From assembly GCA_037576215.1 (NCBI GenBank), contig JBANDB010000001.1, forward strand, positions 8,308,001 through 8,372,000: 64,000 nt of DNA. The letters run 5' to 3'. The stretch comes from Armillaria gallica (lineage: Eukaryota > Basidiomycota > Agaricomycetes > Agaricales > Physalacriaceae). The notes below the pieces were generated by a model that had not been told where the DNA came from, did no database searches, and worked only from the letters and a program-made list of their open reading frames with translations. A program made the translations under genes and the position numbers. How positions within the stretch are numbered: the first letter of the stretch is position 1; every line of letters starts with the position of its first letter. Below, piece after piece: positions 34,145 through 45,622 of the stretch.

Positions 34145-34439
34145 ACCATCGCCATCGAGGCAGGTTTCCACGAGGTGATACCAACAAGCTTCGAATGGGG
34201 ATATCACAGCTCCGGCTACTCATGATAGAGCGTGTTCGAGGTAGTCGAGAAGCTATCGGTGTCCTTGCAACGACTCTACAGATAAGTGTCGCATCTTTTG
34301 CATTAGAATCAGTCTTACTTATATGATGGGCTGGAACTACCGAAGATATGAGGATCAACCCGATCCTAATCTTTTGGGGTGAAAATTGGGCGAAAACTGT
34401 AGTGCCTGCCAAATTTAAACTCAGAAATACCAGACTGTA
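34145..34439. other. Nothing recognised
   Basis: Short antisense frame only. Confidence 0.35.
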
Positions 34440-34907
34440 TATCGACAGCTTGCTTCATATACAGGATGATAACGAGACTACAGCTAACGGCACCAGAAAT
34501 AACAACAAGCTCGCTGAAGTTTGAATCGCGGCCTTGTAGAATAATACTGACTCGAGTCCTTACTAGTAGTGTATAAATACTTACCTGACATTGTATTAGG
34601 ATCTCTTAATCTAATTTCACTACTTCGACGTCCACTTAATTGTGTGATCTAAGCATCTTTGATCGGTTACGCCCAGCGCTTGCCAGTCAATTGCTTCCCG
34701 ACTATGCCTAGCGCTTGTCGGAAACCCTGTCAGTTACGCCTAGCGCTTGCTGACGCCCTCGTTAACTACGCCTAGCGCTTGTTAGCACCCCTATCAGATC
34801 CCTCTTGGTGGTTGGAACTCGGCTTTAGGACATCCTCGCTCACAATTTGGGTTTTACTCGAATATTCATTACTTCGTGTCTTACTCGAAACACTCTGATT
34901 CTTAACA
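34440..34907 (+). repeat. LTR-like fragment, family B (copy 2)
   Basis: Matches 4500-4838: TTGTAGAATA, GTGTATAAAT TATA box (34571), GATCCCTCTTGG and GGACATCCTCGCTC blocks, end TTCTTAACA at 34907. A 34490-34560 segment (CTGAAGTTTGAAT...AATAATACTGA) is also found at 40175-40232. The 5' end is not defined. Directly downstream AATTACTTCCACCACGATG recurs at 40318, adjoining the Sec31 relic. Confidence 0.5.
34663..34790 (+). repeat. Four tandem hairpins with a constant 14-15 base core
   Basis: The core TAYGCCYAGCGCTTG occurs four times about 30-34 bases apart. Bases on either side pair and differ between copies: CCGAC/GTCGG, GTCAG/CTGAC, GTTAAC/GTTAGC (one mismatch) and TTGATCGG/CCAGTCAA (two mismatches). 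Stem changes on one side are matched on the other, so the fold rather than the stem sequence is conserved. Lies 90-220 bases downstream of the TATA box, so in the transcribed part of the LTR. Confidence 0.75.
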
Positions 34908-35710
34908 ATAAATTACTTCCACCACGATGAAACTATCGTGATTTTTGTGAAGTCAAGTATGGTCGCTATTCTTATAGAAAGGAGGAGTGCACGTACCGAC
35001 TCAATCCCTGGTTTGACTTCGATGTGGTCAATAATCAGGATGCCGCCACGGCCCGCGAATGGATTATTGAAGGAATGCGCTGGGGCCGCATCAGATGACG
35101 TACTCCCAACGACACGTTTCTCCCGTGGTACTTGTCCTCAGTGCTTGATCCACTTCCATCACATGGCGGTCCCCGAATGTCTTCATCCTGGGTCTTTCAT
35201 TGACATCTAGCTGTTGTCTAAGGACCATCATTCCTGGAAGTCTTGGGGGATCCCGGATCTGGGATACTTAACGTTCACGTTCAAATGTTCATGTTCCGAC
35301 GTTCACGTTCAGTATTCAATTCCCTCCGTCTCAATGATATTTCGCCCTACAGTAGTCCCTGTTGACAGGCGCACAACTACTTCTTTGCGCAACGCTCTGG
35401 TTTGGCGATATCTTGGGCGGTTCCTGCGGGTGATGATATAATCACCTTCTCTTCGTCATCTAATGGAATGATTGGCATTCCCAATATAATTTCCTTCTGG
35501 CTTCAAAATCTTCGAGGCGGAGATGCTACGCACAGGTTTACACCTCGCCGTTTCGTAATACTCTCACAATTAAACAGGTAACCATCATGAAACAGTGTAA
35601 GCGATGACTATGGAAATCCAAGAAGCTAATTCCTAAATTCTTCTCCCTCTCAGTTCCTAGAGACTTATCTTGATCGGCATGGCAGAACAGCCGGTTTGGA
35701 CGCTTCTTGC
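34908..35710. other. Mostly unrecognised; short GTTCAC repeats
   Basis: 35270-35316 contains interspersed ACGTTCACGTTC and ATGTTCATGTTC words (a degenerate 6-base repeat). The 34950-35110 stretch shares words with sequence upstream of the NAPE-PLD-like genes (CTTATAGAAAGGA, then GATGACGT...CCCAA.GAC), so it may be a very old promoter or 5' relic. No gene. Confidence 0.3.
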
Positions 35711-37391
35711 TCAAACAAGATTAGTCGAGGGAATCTCAATAACATTAGATGTTTTCCATCTCGCTATCTGTATGTGAAGTCGAGCACGTTGTGCCCATGC
35801 ATTGACAGTGTTCCAAATGCACCGGATAAAAAAACGCAGCACATTCACTGCAAGCTCGCTGAGTATTGTTTCATCAAATTGTTTATAAAACCCGACCTAA
35901 TTCGTCCCAAGTCAAGGTTTTACGAGACGGATCATGTGGGTCGGTGAACAAGTAGATGCCAACCAAGGCCACGGCCTATCATATGAACATGAATAATTGG
36001 ATGAAAATAAAGTCATGAACGTACGCAAATCGACAGCAGGATGAGGCACGGTAGCAGTCCAAAATAATCTGGGCCGGAAAGAAGTAAATTAGATGACAGC
36101 TGCCGATATGAAAAAGGCTAAAGTCGTTACCCAGGATATCACCTGTGGGAGTTGCTACTTAAGTGACTGCACTGAAGAGGAATATAACCGACGCACCAAA
36201 ACCTTCGGGAGCCCCTGGCATCGAGGATCTTAGTTGGGTAAAGGTGAAAACAGTCCCGATTGGGATTACAACAATCTCGTTCCGTTGTCGATAACCGAAG
36301 AACACAGTTGTGATCATTATGAAACAAATCATAAGAGTGACCATCCCTATCCACATAAAATAACACATGAGCTCAGATATTTAATGAACAATCAAAGCAA
36401 AAACTGAACAGAATGTGGCGGTAATGGCCAAACAGTATGCAATAATGAGGGAGCTGCGTTGGAGGGTTATACGTGCAGTGATAATTTCATGTCCAACGTC
36501 CGTGTCCTTCCAGTAAGGGGGATCTGCCCGAATATTGTGAGTTGTAATTTTCAGGTCGCTGAAACAAATGCGTCAGGTGGTCACTGGATGAGATGCGATA
36601 AGGAAACCTACACGTTTAGTGGAGATGCCGAAATAAGGACCAGGTTGACAGAATTGTTTGTTGACGCCTCTTGAGCAAAAGCGAATACGTTGGACCAGTA
36701 ACTGAAACATCGATAAATAAGATGAACATCATGAACCAAAGAGTGTAGTACGCGTCAAAAGGATAGTAGGTCAGAGATCTGCGTCTGATATATCGTCTGT
36801 GCTGAGAGTAGTTGTCACTTGGGTAGATGTTGTACTTCGTGCCGAACGTGGGAGACTTGCCCAGCATGTCGTGACTTGGGCTGCTCGTCGGGGTCATGCC
36901 AACACTGGCGTTCCATGTGAAGGTGGGTACCGTGGGTCTGTTGTTACTGGAAGGACCGCCACCACATCTAGGAGATACATTTTTACAAAAATAATTATTC
37001 ACGTCGCATTTTTTGGGAACCATAGACGGAAGGGCTCACGTGTCAAAGAAGATGTCAACTTCTAGGCAATTAAGCTTGCAGGTATCATCCACGACATACC
37101 AATCCAGAACCATATTAGTTTTAGGAATATCGGCTGAGACCAAGGCAGCGCTTAAAAAAATCTTTGATTACTATGAGTGTTGGTTATCAAGGAACGGGCG
37201 ATGAGTCTTACAGTTCTATTTACGCCCGTTGAACCCGGATTCATCATGTTTGACGACTCTCCGCTGGGATGCAGCCTGAAAATGAGAGCAACACATGTGA
37301 TTGCAACGATAATGACGAATGAGAGAGAGGTAGCGAAACAATATGAAACTCTCAATGAGTTTCGATAGTTGTTTCTTTGCTCGGAGGACAT
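35711..37391 (-). pseudogene. DUF4436-like membrane protein, copy 2 (decayed)
   Basis: Reads right to left from the Met of MSSEQRNNYRNS (37389-37391). N-terminal helix CFATSLSFVIIVAITCVALIF; lumenal part with YYPFDAYYTLWFMMFILFIDV at about 36.75 kb; helix MVTLMICFIMITTVFFGYRQRNE and SSMPGAPEGFG at about 36.2-36.35 kb; C-terminal TDPHDPSR region at about 35.93 kb; closing IEIPSTNLV and TGA 35711-35713. Exons lie in different frames with introns between, and some stops fall inside exons, so I call it a pseudogene. It is the least mutated of the three copies at CpG sites. Function of the family is unknown. Confidence 0.6.
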
Positions 37392-37649
37392 GCTTAGGAG
37401 TAGATAATGAGCTAGGGAGTAGAAATTGCTGGTTGAAGACAAGGCTTTATAGGTAATACGTCGTAGGATGCGCCGTACCATTGAGTGAAATCGTCACATG
37501 GTACGACATACTGCGGATGCCGCAAAACATGATAAGCACACAGGTTCAATGGAAGGTACTGCAATAATTCGTTCCTTGTTTTCCGGCCCGATGGTGGCAT
37601 TGTGCTCTCACGCGGACTCTGATGCGCATTTAGGGCAGAATAAGGTTTA

Positions 37650-38012
37650 AATGGGTTTAAAGCTTGCTTTACGCAAGTCTAATTGCGGCAAGGGCAGAAC
37701 GGAGATTGGCACCGGGATGCCAGATCAAGTCGCAGGACCGGGATCCTTGTGATAGTGCCGTTCGAAGGACCGAAATCCTCACGGTGATCTTACCCCGACA
37801 CTTGCTCGAAGACCAGGTTCTCGCAAGTGTCTCTCGATCGGTTCCTGGTAGGGCAGTGCATCACGGAGAGGAGCTACATCGCTCTCTCATTCATCCCCTC
37901 ACTGACCAGGTAAGCTTGAATGGTCGCTCTCAGTTTCGCGTTCTCACTGTCCTCCCAGACTCGGTATCGTAGTCTTTTTGGCTACATCAGAGTCCTAAGG
38001 GAGCGACGCAAT
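37650..38012. mobile_element. MITE M1 (363 bp, TA target site)
   Basis: Inserted in the right arm of the duplication; the left arm at about 5913 shows the empty site (GGTTTA then AATGAAGTCTGAG in reverse complement). TA flanks both ends (37648-37649, 38013-38014). Ends read AATGGGTTTAAAGCTTG and ...GAGCGACGCAAT. Inverted similarity of the ends is weak (about 7 bases with two mismatches). Shares both ends with M2 at 45882. No transposase. TA duplication suggests a Tc1/mariner-type helper (inference). Confidence 0.7.
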
Positions 38013-38975
38013 TAGAATGAAGTCTGAGACTTGGCGTTTGTAGGTCAAATGACAGTGTGCTGATGCTGCGGATTGATTGCGGGTGTTTCTAGCGTGCTAG
38101 AAAAAATGAGTCAGACCATCAAATCTGAAATGATTCAAATGAGTGAGATTTATGCCAAAGTTCCAGTAAACGAGAGTCCAATACCTCCTCGGCGTCCTGG
38201 GTAAGTAGCAGGGATTGAATATCCACGAGAACCTTTAGCCAGTGAATTTACTCGAAAGTTTCACAGTGTTGTTCACGTGGAAGGAGAAATTCAGGTTCCT
38301 GAGTCCCTATTTAATACACGGATTCCAACGAGCTCACAGTGCTTATCTTACACGGGAGAAGCAAAAGGGTGTAAAACAATAAACACCAATTAGCGGGAAA
38401 GGCTGGTTTCGCTGGGGTACAACTGATTTTTATGGCGGCGCTTTCCATGCTGTGCGATATATAGTCTCATTTTACATACTACCAAAGCGCTAATTAGTTT
38501 ATTCTTGCTATGACCTCCCAGGTAAATCAGAATTGGAGAAAATGTCAGCAAACACACCTCGTCAGTATATCCTAGGGGGGAAGCATCCCGGAACATAGAT
38601 AAATTGATAACAGCGAGGGAAAATCTTATTGTTACCATAATATAACGCTGTATTATTGATGCATTCGTAGACGCGCATATGTGGAGGGCATAGAACCCCC
38701 AAGAGTAGCAGATAGTAACAACAGGACTGGACATAGGAAACGGAAGACTCTTTAATACCGTGTCTGGAAAGATGTATAACAGGATCAGCCTCAGAGACCC
38801 ACCCGAACGGAAAGGGGAAGTGGGGTCAGTGGGTCACCTCGTTGGTGTCCGCGATATTGAGGCCCTGCGAACGAGAGATGAATCTTTGTAAGAGGATGTC
38901 GACCGATCCGATTAGCGGCACAGATACGGCGGTGTGACTCATGAGTGGCGTTCCGCTTCATCAGGGAATGCAACA

Positions 38976-40379
38976 CTCACGCAATATCATGGATCGAAAC
39001 AGGTTTCCTCGGGCACAATGACCTTCACCGGTGTAGGAAGGAATAGGGACCGTTGTTCCGATCCTGGAATCGAGACTTCAGATCAAGAGGTTTTCTCAGC
39101 TTGTGGTAACGACGACGACGATAGAATACTCTTTAAAGAGCACGTTGATACCAGTCAGTATACGGAATTCGCCATTGGATGATTTACTACCTCCAGTTAT
39201 AAGGATGTTTTCAGACTGTCGAGAGTATTCGTCAAGTAGCCCTCATTCCAGGCGAACAAAGCAAGTGCCGTACAAATTGGATGGTGTCTAATTGGGGCAT
39301 AAGTATCAGTAAATCAAACGAATGGAAGTCAAGCAGGAAGTGATCAATTTATGTTGCTGCGATCTTGCCGTCGTTATCTATGACGTGGACTCGGAAAAAG
39401 GATCACCAGGGACCTATCATCCAGGGAAAGGGGCGAGATCAAAGGAATGAATCGTAGGATTCAGAAGTTTCCGGAGGAGCTCACGTGTAGGCCATGGTTC
39501 GATGTCAAATTTTGTCAATTATACAACATAGTGTTGAATATGACGGAAGGTGAATGGTCACAGATGTGGCCACTTCAGATCAGAGCATAATCATATTAGG
39601 CTGCGTCGGCCCTTGTATCCGCTTTGTAAGTGGGATCATCTTAAGGACCATCGGAAGATCAGCGCTAAACATTACTGAATACTGGATATCGAAATGGTTT
39701 CTTACTTTTTACAGCGGCATTCAAGTCTTACAACTGGGAGATTATCTTTCGGCAATGAACCTTGAATGAACGGTGCAAGTGTGCCTTGTGCAAAGTATTG
39801 GATGATCGTACTGGTGAACAACGTATCCTGTACGCGAATTATACTGAGCGTTCCGGGAACGGTCAGCGGATGGTGACCGTATCGGTAGCTACCGTCTGTA
39901 TGCACCGTATCATAGTCACAGGGACCATCCCGATGAACGTCCCGGAGATCTGGTATATCCAAATCAGTTGGGGGTGCTTCCGATTTTTGTGCTCCTTTCT
40001 TTCGTCGGCATTACGTGGTAGGTAGTCTGTGGATGGCACGACGAGCTGGTATATCACTGTCCTGTCTGCTCACAGTCATAGAACGAGATATATGAGAGAA
40101 AGGGTGAAGTGTTTACCTTTCTATAAGTATCGCCATGATAGCCATCGTACATGACTTACAGTTCCAGATTTCTCAACAAGTTCGTTGAAGTTTGAGCGGA
40201 AGCCTGAAATCTTAAAAGATAATACTGATGAAATGCACGTGGCATGCATCACGTGGAAGCTTTAGGGCAGGACGGAATCGCATGGCCACGGACGTGTCGA
40301 CCAGCGTCCTATTACACGAATTACTTCCACCACGATGAAACTGAAGGAGATCCACAGGACCTAGACATTTACCTGGTCT
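38976..40379. other. No gene recognised; family-B LTR trace at 40175-40232
   Basis: Short frames on both strands (e.g. 39702-39962 minus, 39554-39769 plus), none recognised. 40175-40232 matches part of the LTR-like fragment at 34490-34560. 40318-40345 matches the bases flanking that fragment. Confidence 0.35.
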
Positions 40380-41732
40380 CCGTCTTCCTCTCTTCCGCTC
40401 ATAGCGACAGGGATGGTTGCTGGCGCCCTCGACGAGTCCTTCAGCAATGAGTGCCAGCTAGAAATTTGGGCCCCCAATTTTCTCGACAAGAATGAATTTG
40501 AACTGGGATCGAGGGCCAGTCAGGACCAAAGGTGCTGTGAAGGATACAGCGGGGTACGTCGTCTCGTCGCTATACCGCTGCCGATGATGGCAATATATGT
40601 TCAACCGCTTGAGACGTCGACAGTAATCGACCACGGGCCGTCATTGCAGCTGGTATAGAGAACGGCGAGCTGGCGTTATGGGATCCAGCGAAGATCCTTG
40701 CTAGCGCTGGGTGAGTCGCTTGGCTGTGGCCCTATTTTCTTGTGCTGAACGCGTCGTACAGCTCCGGCGATCCTCTCATCCTATGGAATACCAACCATAC
40801 CAGGCCGGTCAGAGCCTTGGACTTTAATCCTCAGCAGACTCACGTCTTGTCATCGGGTGTCGTTAATGGAGAAGTTCATAGTCGTCGGTCGGTATAGCTA
40901 CCTCCCTCTGATCTTGATGCAGATCTGTATAAGACCCTATGAAACCATGTCCCGACGCCTGGATCTAGGAGCACGAATCTAGACGAAATTACGTCGGTCT
41001 CATGGAATCAGCAGGCACCATATGTTCTTGCCGGGGTGAGCACGACGGGCTACGCTGTTGTCTGAGATCTCAGAGGGAAACGTGAGGTCGTCGCTCTGCA
41101 TGCGGTGGTGGAGCCGGAACCCTTGCAGGCCAAGTCAGCGCGACGAACGGTCTTTCTGTTGGTGGGTGAAGAGGGATGAGCACCATCGCCTGGCATCCAG
41201 ATAACGTGTGACCTACCGCTTTTTCTGCGACAGTTTGCTCACTCTATCATTCAGGTTACGAGACTTGTTACGGCATCCGAAGATGATTCTTCTCCCATCT
41301 TCATGGTCTGGGACCTTCGTAACGCACGCGGCCCGGAGAAAATTGTTACTGGCCACAAAAAGGGTGTCTTGTCTCTTTCTTGGTGCAAGCAAGACGCTGA
41401 TATGTTCTTGTCTTGCGGCAAGGATAATAGGGCGCTCTGCTGGAACCCCCAACATCTGAGATCATCGGCGAGCTCCCGAGCGCGTCGAACTGCACGTTCG
41501 AAGTAGAATGGTGTCCTTGTAACCCCGACCTCCTCGCTACTGCCTTCTTCGACGATACCGTTGGCATTCATTCTATCCAATCGACCTATGAGCCAACAGC
41601 GTCAGCCGCCCCTGCCACTGCCAGTAACGGCGCCGACATATTTGATTCCACAGGCTATTCGCAGACCCAAGGTGGCCTCAAGCAGCCGCCGAAATGGTTG
41701 AGACGCCTAGCATCAAACTCTTTCGGCTTAAT
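40380..41732 (+). pseudogene. SEC31: Sec31 fragment (COPII coat WD40 region), pseudogene
   Basis: Successive frames read [118 protein letters not shown] and KQPPKWLRR, which are in order the N-terminal WD40 propeller of fungal Sec31, the outer COPII coat protein of ER-derived vesicles. A GTGAGT...ACAG intron is retained near 40710-40761, so this is a DNA-level duplicate, not a retrocopy. Several frameshifts and stops; the start Met and all C-terminal parts are missing. It breaks off at about 41732, where NAPE-PLD-like sequence begins on the other strand. Confidence 0.85.
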
Positions 41733-42325
41733 GCTCCTCTTCTAAACCCCATGTCGATATCCTCACAAGAATCCCAGCACTTCCGACTTTCGGGTTAGGG
41801 TTGACCTCATGTTCGGCTCGACTCCTGAGGAGAGCAATTATATGGGGTGGATGGGTCCGTTTGCAGAGCATGGTGAGAGTATGTGTGTCTAGGCTACGAC
41901 AGATGTCGATGAGCGCTGGCAGGCGACAGAGCTGAAGCAACAGTATTAGTCATGGCTAAGTTCAAGAATGAGCTGTTCGACGAGATAATGACTGCGTGGT
42001 CTTTGGTATATCTTGTGTTCTGCGATATCGATAGATGCTTACCTTCTCGGTGTCTTGGCCCGAAGAGGTTGTAGTCCAATGTCCTGGGCAACGTCTCAAA
42101 GTTATATCTGTAAGTAAAATGGTGCTCAGTCTTTAAGCTGTTCTTATATAAAGGAACGAGATATGTACCGATTCATGTCGTGGTTCATCATGGGTCTGCG
42201 CAAGGGCAGGCAAGGGGGTAGTTATCGGGATCTGCCTTAGCATCAATGACGTACATCCATCAGATGACGTGTCCCAAAACGACGGTTCTGCCGCGGTGCC
42301 GGGCTTCTTCCTCGACTTGCGCTAT
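41733..42325 (-). pseudogene. NAPE-PLD-like relic, copy A (scrambled)
   Basis: Exon pieces out of order. 41733-41815 (minus) reads PKVGSAGILVRISTWGLEEE, the start of exon 2. 41836-41910 is the start of exon 4. 42025-42095 holds FGPRHREG-like exon 2 sequence. 42120-42325 matches the upstream region of the other copies. This implies at least one internal rearrangement. No active-site HNHYDH survives. Confidence 0.6.
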
Positions 42326-42930
42326 CTCGACTATTCACTTTCCGCTGTTTTACCTCCCATTTGCCTCAATTGACTTGCCGTGCGGGTACAAGAAGGTTTC
42401 CTTACAAAGAAAGTTTCATTCCACCGGTCTTGAAACTGTCGAACCATGCGTCTTCACGTCGCGTCATCCTCTCCCTACCTTCCGGGTATTGCGAAATGAA
42501 CATTTGCTTATTCCAAGTTTCACCTCGACATAAAACACCGTCTTCTTCGTTTATTTTGTCTGTATGGTCTAATTTCTGTCAGACTACGCTTGGTGTTACT
42601 ATCAAACATTCCACTCCCTACATCCGGATTTCTTTCCGTCCTGGCACAGCCATTCAAAAATGGCATGCGTTATGTCTCAACAGCCGGCTCTCTTTGCGGC
42701 ACCTCTGTACTCAACTTGATTTTGCCAGGCTGCGGCCAAGTGGTCCTGTTCTACCCCGCGAAGGAATACCAGATTTGATAGTGAGCATTCTATTCCACGT
42801 TTGCGTATCAATTGCGTTTTTTCACGGATCGATATCCAGCTACATGTTCAAGTTCATCTTCCAGCCCTAGGCATTAATGGTTATGCGCCGACTTATGGTT
42901 TATTCCATTTTTTGTCTCTTCTACTAGTAG
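42326..42930. other. Spacer before the tRNA-like units, no gene recognised
   Basis: The plus-strand frame 42361-42870 (169 residues) is T/C-rich and resembles nothing known. Probably chance. Confidence 0.3.
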
Positions 42931-43023
42931 ATATCGTCCAATCGCTAGCGCGTTACTGGCAGAGGCGGGGGTCCAAGGGTTCGATTCCCTACATTCAAGT
43001 TGCACGGAAATTTTGTGGTTTTT
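42931..43023 (+). ncRNA. Pol III-type tRNA-like unit U1
   Basis: A-box TCGTCCAATCG (42934), B-box GGTTCGATTCC (42978-42988), T5 at 43019-43023, 30 bases after the B-box. A-B gap 33, close to a normal tRNA. Confidence 0.55.
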
Positions 43024-43335
43024 GAGCGCCCTCGTTCGCGTACCTATCCCAGCTCGTAAATGAAAGGAGCAGCTGATCCGAGGCGTATAGACATATTTTG
43101 TTCCCTCGACTTCTCTTTAGCTTCAATCTTGTGATTGTGAAGACGCGCTCTAGGGAGGGTTTCTATTCCCCATATTTGAATTGAACTTCAGGGTAGTTAA
43201 TTCACCCTATGCTCACGAACCCGTAAAATGTATGCGTGCCCAAAGAAAGACGTCGATGTTAATCATTCTGAATCAAAGGAACACACAACCCGCAACAATG
43301 AGTCGGACGGACCACTGTTACTAGCCAGAAAGACT

Positions 43336-43425
43336 GTTCTGGTGCAAAGGTGCGATGAGTGTTACACATCGAACCCCGGAGTTCGATTCCCTGAGTACGA
43401 ATTCTGTAGGAAGGGTCATTGTTTT
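43336..43425 (+). ncRNA. Pol III-type tRNA-like unit U2
   Basis: A-box TGGTGCAAAGG (43340), B-box AGTTCGATTCC (ends near 43391), T4 at 43422-43425. The sequence after it is paralogous to the sequence after U11 (shared GAGCAATCAATTTTGGTCTC). Confidence 0.5.
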
Positions 43426-43587
43426 CAAGAGCAATCAATTTTGGTCTCGGGGCTTCTATTTCCAAGAGGGCTTATATTAACAGTCGCTCATACTTGACCT
43501 AGGAAAAAGGAAAACCACTAACCGCCTGAGAATTGAAGCTACAAAGCTGTCCCCTTGTGCTTAAATGCGTGTTTCATTGGTTTATCC

Positions 43588-43660
43588 GGTCTAATGGCGA
43601 GTCGGATACCTGGGGTCCAATTCCCTAGGGTGTTCATGATATGTTGTAGGTTAACCGTTT
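43588..43660 (+). ncRNA. Pol III-type tRNA-like unit U3, decayed
   Basis: GGTCTAATGGCG then GGGGTCCAATTCCC (B-box with one change); downstream only TTT. Paralogous to U12 (both followed by GGTGTTCAT). Confidence 0.35.
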
Positions 43661-43769
43661 CATGTCAACCTTAGCGAAGCAGATTCGTGACCGCTCTCCA
43701 TCGAAGCCAAGGAACCTATCCCCGATGGGCTTTTTATTGACGTAGAATTCATGTTGACTGATACCCTAT

Positions 43770-43851
43770 TAGATATGGTTGAGCGGCTGGTTGTGCACCT
43801 GGAGTTCAATTCCCCAGGGTACGAATAATTGAAGAGCTCACGTGACTTTTT
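43770..43851 (+). ncRNA. Pol III-type tRNA-like unit U4
   Basis: A-box TGGTTGAGCGG (43776), B-box AGTTCAATTCC (ends 43812), T5 at 43847-43851. A-B gap about 15, too short for an anticodon arm. Confidence 0.5.
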
Positions 43852-44100
43852 ACGCACTCGCACCGCATATTAGAAGATCATCGTGCTAGCCATCGCGAGG
43901 CTTTCCAACCCAGTACAGCTCTCTGATACTCACTAGGGTGTGTATTTATAATGGCTAGGTCGTCACTCTGATACGGCGGTTGCAATATCAAGTGTCCCTC
44001 TTTCTGGCTCAGTTCCATGTACCATCGTGTAAATTCCTTCAAACGCTCGCCGATGTATGAACATCGACACAGGAATGAATAAACCCTGTGGTTTCCATCC

Positions 44101-44197
44101 AGATCTGGTACAACGGCCATTGCTATGCTACACAGCGAGACCTGCGGTTCGATTCCCCGAGTACTTATTATAGAACTTCCTCGAGACTATTTCTTTT
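44101..44197 (+). ncRNA. Pol III-type tRNA-like unit U5
   Basis: A-box TGGTACAACGG (44106), B-box GGTTCGATTCC (44146-44156), T4 at 44194-44197. Paralogous to U14; both are followed by CTCTCCAGGTTCTTC-like sequence and GAGGGTT/GAGAGTTTAA. Confidence 0.5.
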
Positions 44198-45540
44198 CTC
44201 GCGGCAATGTCTCCTCTCCTCTCCAGGTTCTTCATTATTCGAGAGTTTAAGTCTGGAGGAAGCTCGACCTAAATGAAGAGACGAAAGCTGTCCTGAATAC
44301 ACGTTTTGTTGTCCTTCTTCTCGTTTATAACTTTTGTCTAGCGTCCCTGTATCCAGACTAGAAGTGTCGAATATCCATCCATATTGACGGCGTGTGGCTA
44401 TGATTCTGGATTTTATCCAGAGTAGCAACCGCCGAGAAGGTTCCACTCAAATCAAGTGCGCGCTGTCCACGATTGCGTTCCCTATATTGTAAGCACGCTA
44501 CAGACTCTATCGTGTTCGTATTCCTCATCTAATAGGTTCGTGATCGTCAAAGAATACCAAATATACTTCGTGAAATCAGTGGTGCTATCGGAATACAAAT
44601 CTGAGCAGCTCTTGCGTCAGAAGGTGTCGCTGGCCAACCTCTAGGACGAAGACCCTTTTGTCAGAGAGGGTGGTGTAACGGCGAGTCATACTACGTACGC
44701 AAACTCATTCCATACGTCACCCTTTTGCCTTGCGACGTTAGATTTGAACGCGTCAGGTAATCAACCACTGCTCCACATCAGCGGGACTACGGACACAGAT
44801 GTGTCGATATGACACATACGGACTGCTCATTCACATTTTTTGAACAGGCGTTTCTCTCATGTACCCTGTAGAAAGTGACCGGATACGACTCTGGGTGAGT
44901 TTTCTTTTCATTTCTGTTTTAGATAACGCTGTACTCATCAAGACTTAGGTACTTTTGAGCACGTTTCATTTTAAAGGCCACGATCTTGTGGGCTTTGCTG
45001 GTGCATGGATTCGATCCAGGTACGTTCTCTTGCGCTGCTACACTTGACGCAGACAGCTGACCGGTTTTATATTTAACAGATACATTCCGCTCGGGCTAGA
45101 AGCAAAGATACAAGCCTAACTTAGCGTAACACTACGACGTCCGGGAAAGGAGAGATCGGTACGTGTTTATAGCCGAGGTTACTCATCCCGGTGTTAATGA
45201 AACCTTTATAGGCTGACATTCCCAGTCCGACCTATGGTAATTCAAAGGTCGGATTATGCTAGAATTAAAATTCTAAGAAGAGTCCGAGCCGTTTGGTCGA
45301 ACGACAATTGCAAGGATGGTTGAGAAGCAGCTGATAGACCCATACAAGTAGGAAATGGATGAGTGTCACAACGGTGGGAAATCATTTGTTTCTCATCGCT
45401 CATTTTCAGTTCACTAACACGTTTTCTATTCATCTCGTCCCGCATCACTATCAAGTAGCGAGCCTTCCAGTACCCTATTGTCATCTTCGAAGTCCTTTGC
45501 TATGCGGACATCCTTCCTTACAAACGGTATAGCTATTCTA
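44198..45540. other. Decayed repeat segment with tRNA-like traces
   Basis: 44672-44684 has an A-box (GGTGTAACGGCG) without a clear B-box. The minus strand at 44745-44790 reads GATGTGGAGCAGTGGTTGA, then GCGTTCAAATC, an A/B-box pair without a T run. 44990-45020 has a B-box-like GGATTCGATCC. Otherwise paralogous to 61.9-62.2 kb. No protein gene. Confidence 0.4.
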
Positions 45541-45622
45541 TCCCCGATATTGCGTAACGGCTACCAAGTCGGTAGGGATTCAATTCCCTGTATCTAAATG
45601 TTCCAGGAAAATGTTACCTTTT
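45541..45622 (+). ncRNA. Pol III-type tRNA-like unit U6
   Basis: CCCCGATAT leader, A-box TTGCGTAACGG (45550), B-box GATTCAATTCC (45577-45587), T4 at 45619. Resembles tRNA-Glu with the anticodon arm missing (A-B gap 16). Confidence 0.55.

Larger units (their letters stand above)
35711..38975 (-). repeat. Inverted segmental duplication, right arm
   Basis: Counterpart of 4839-7875 in opposite orientation. It holds DUF4436 copy 2, the leader, and the unrecognised conserved block at 38390-38975. One extra 363-bp insertion (37650-38012) is absent from the left arm. CpG sites are better preserved here than in the left arm. Confidence 0.75.

Noticed and set aside
42361..42870. 169-residue frame as a gene
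   Set aside because: T/C-rich composition, no family, and the paralogous flank elsewhere does not preserve it.
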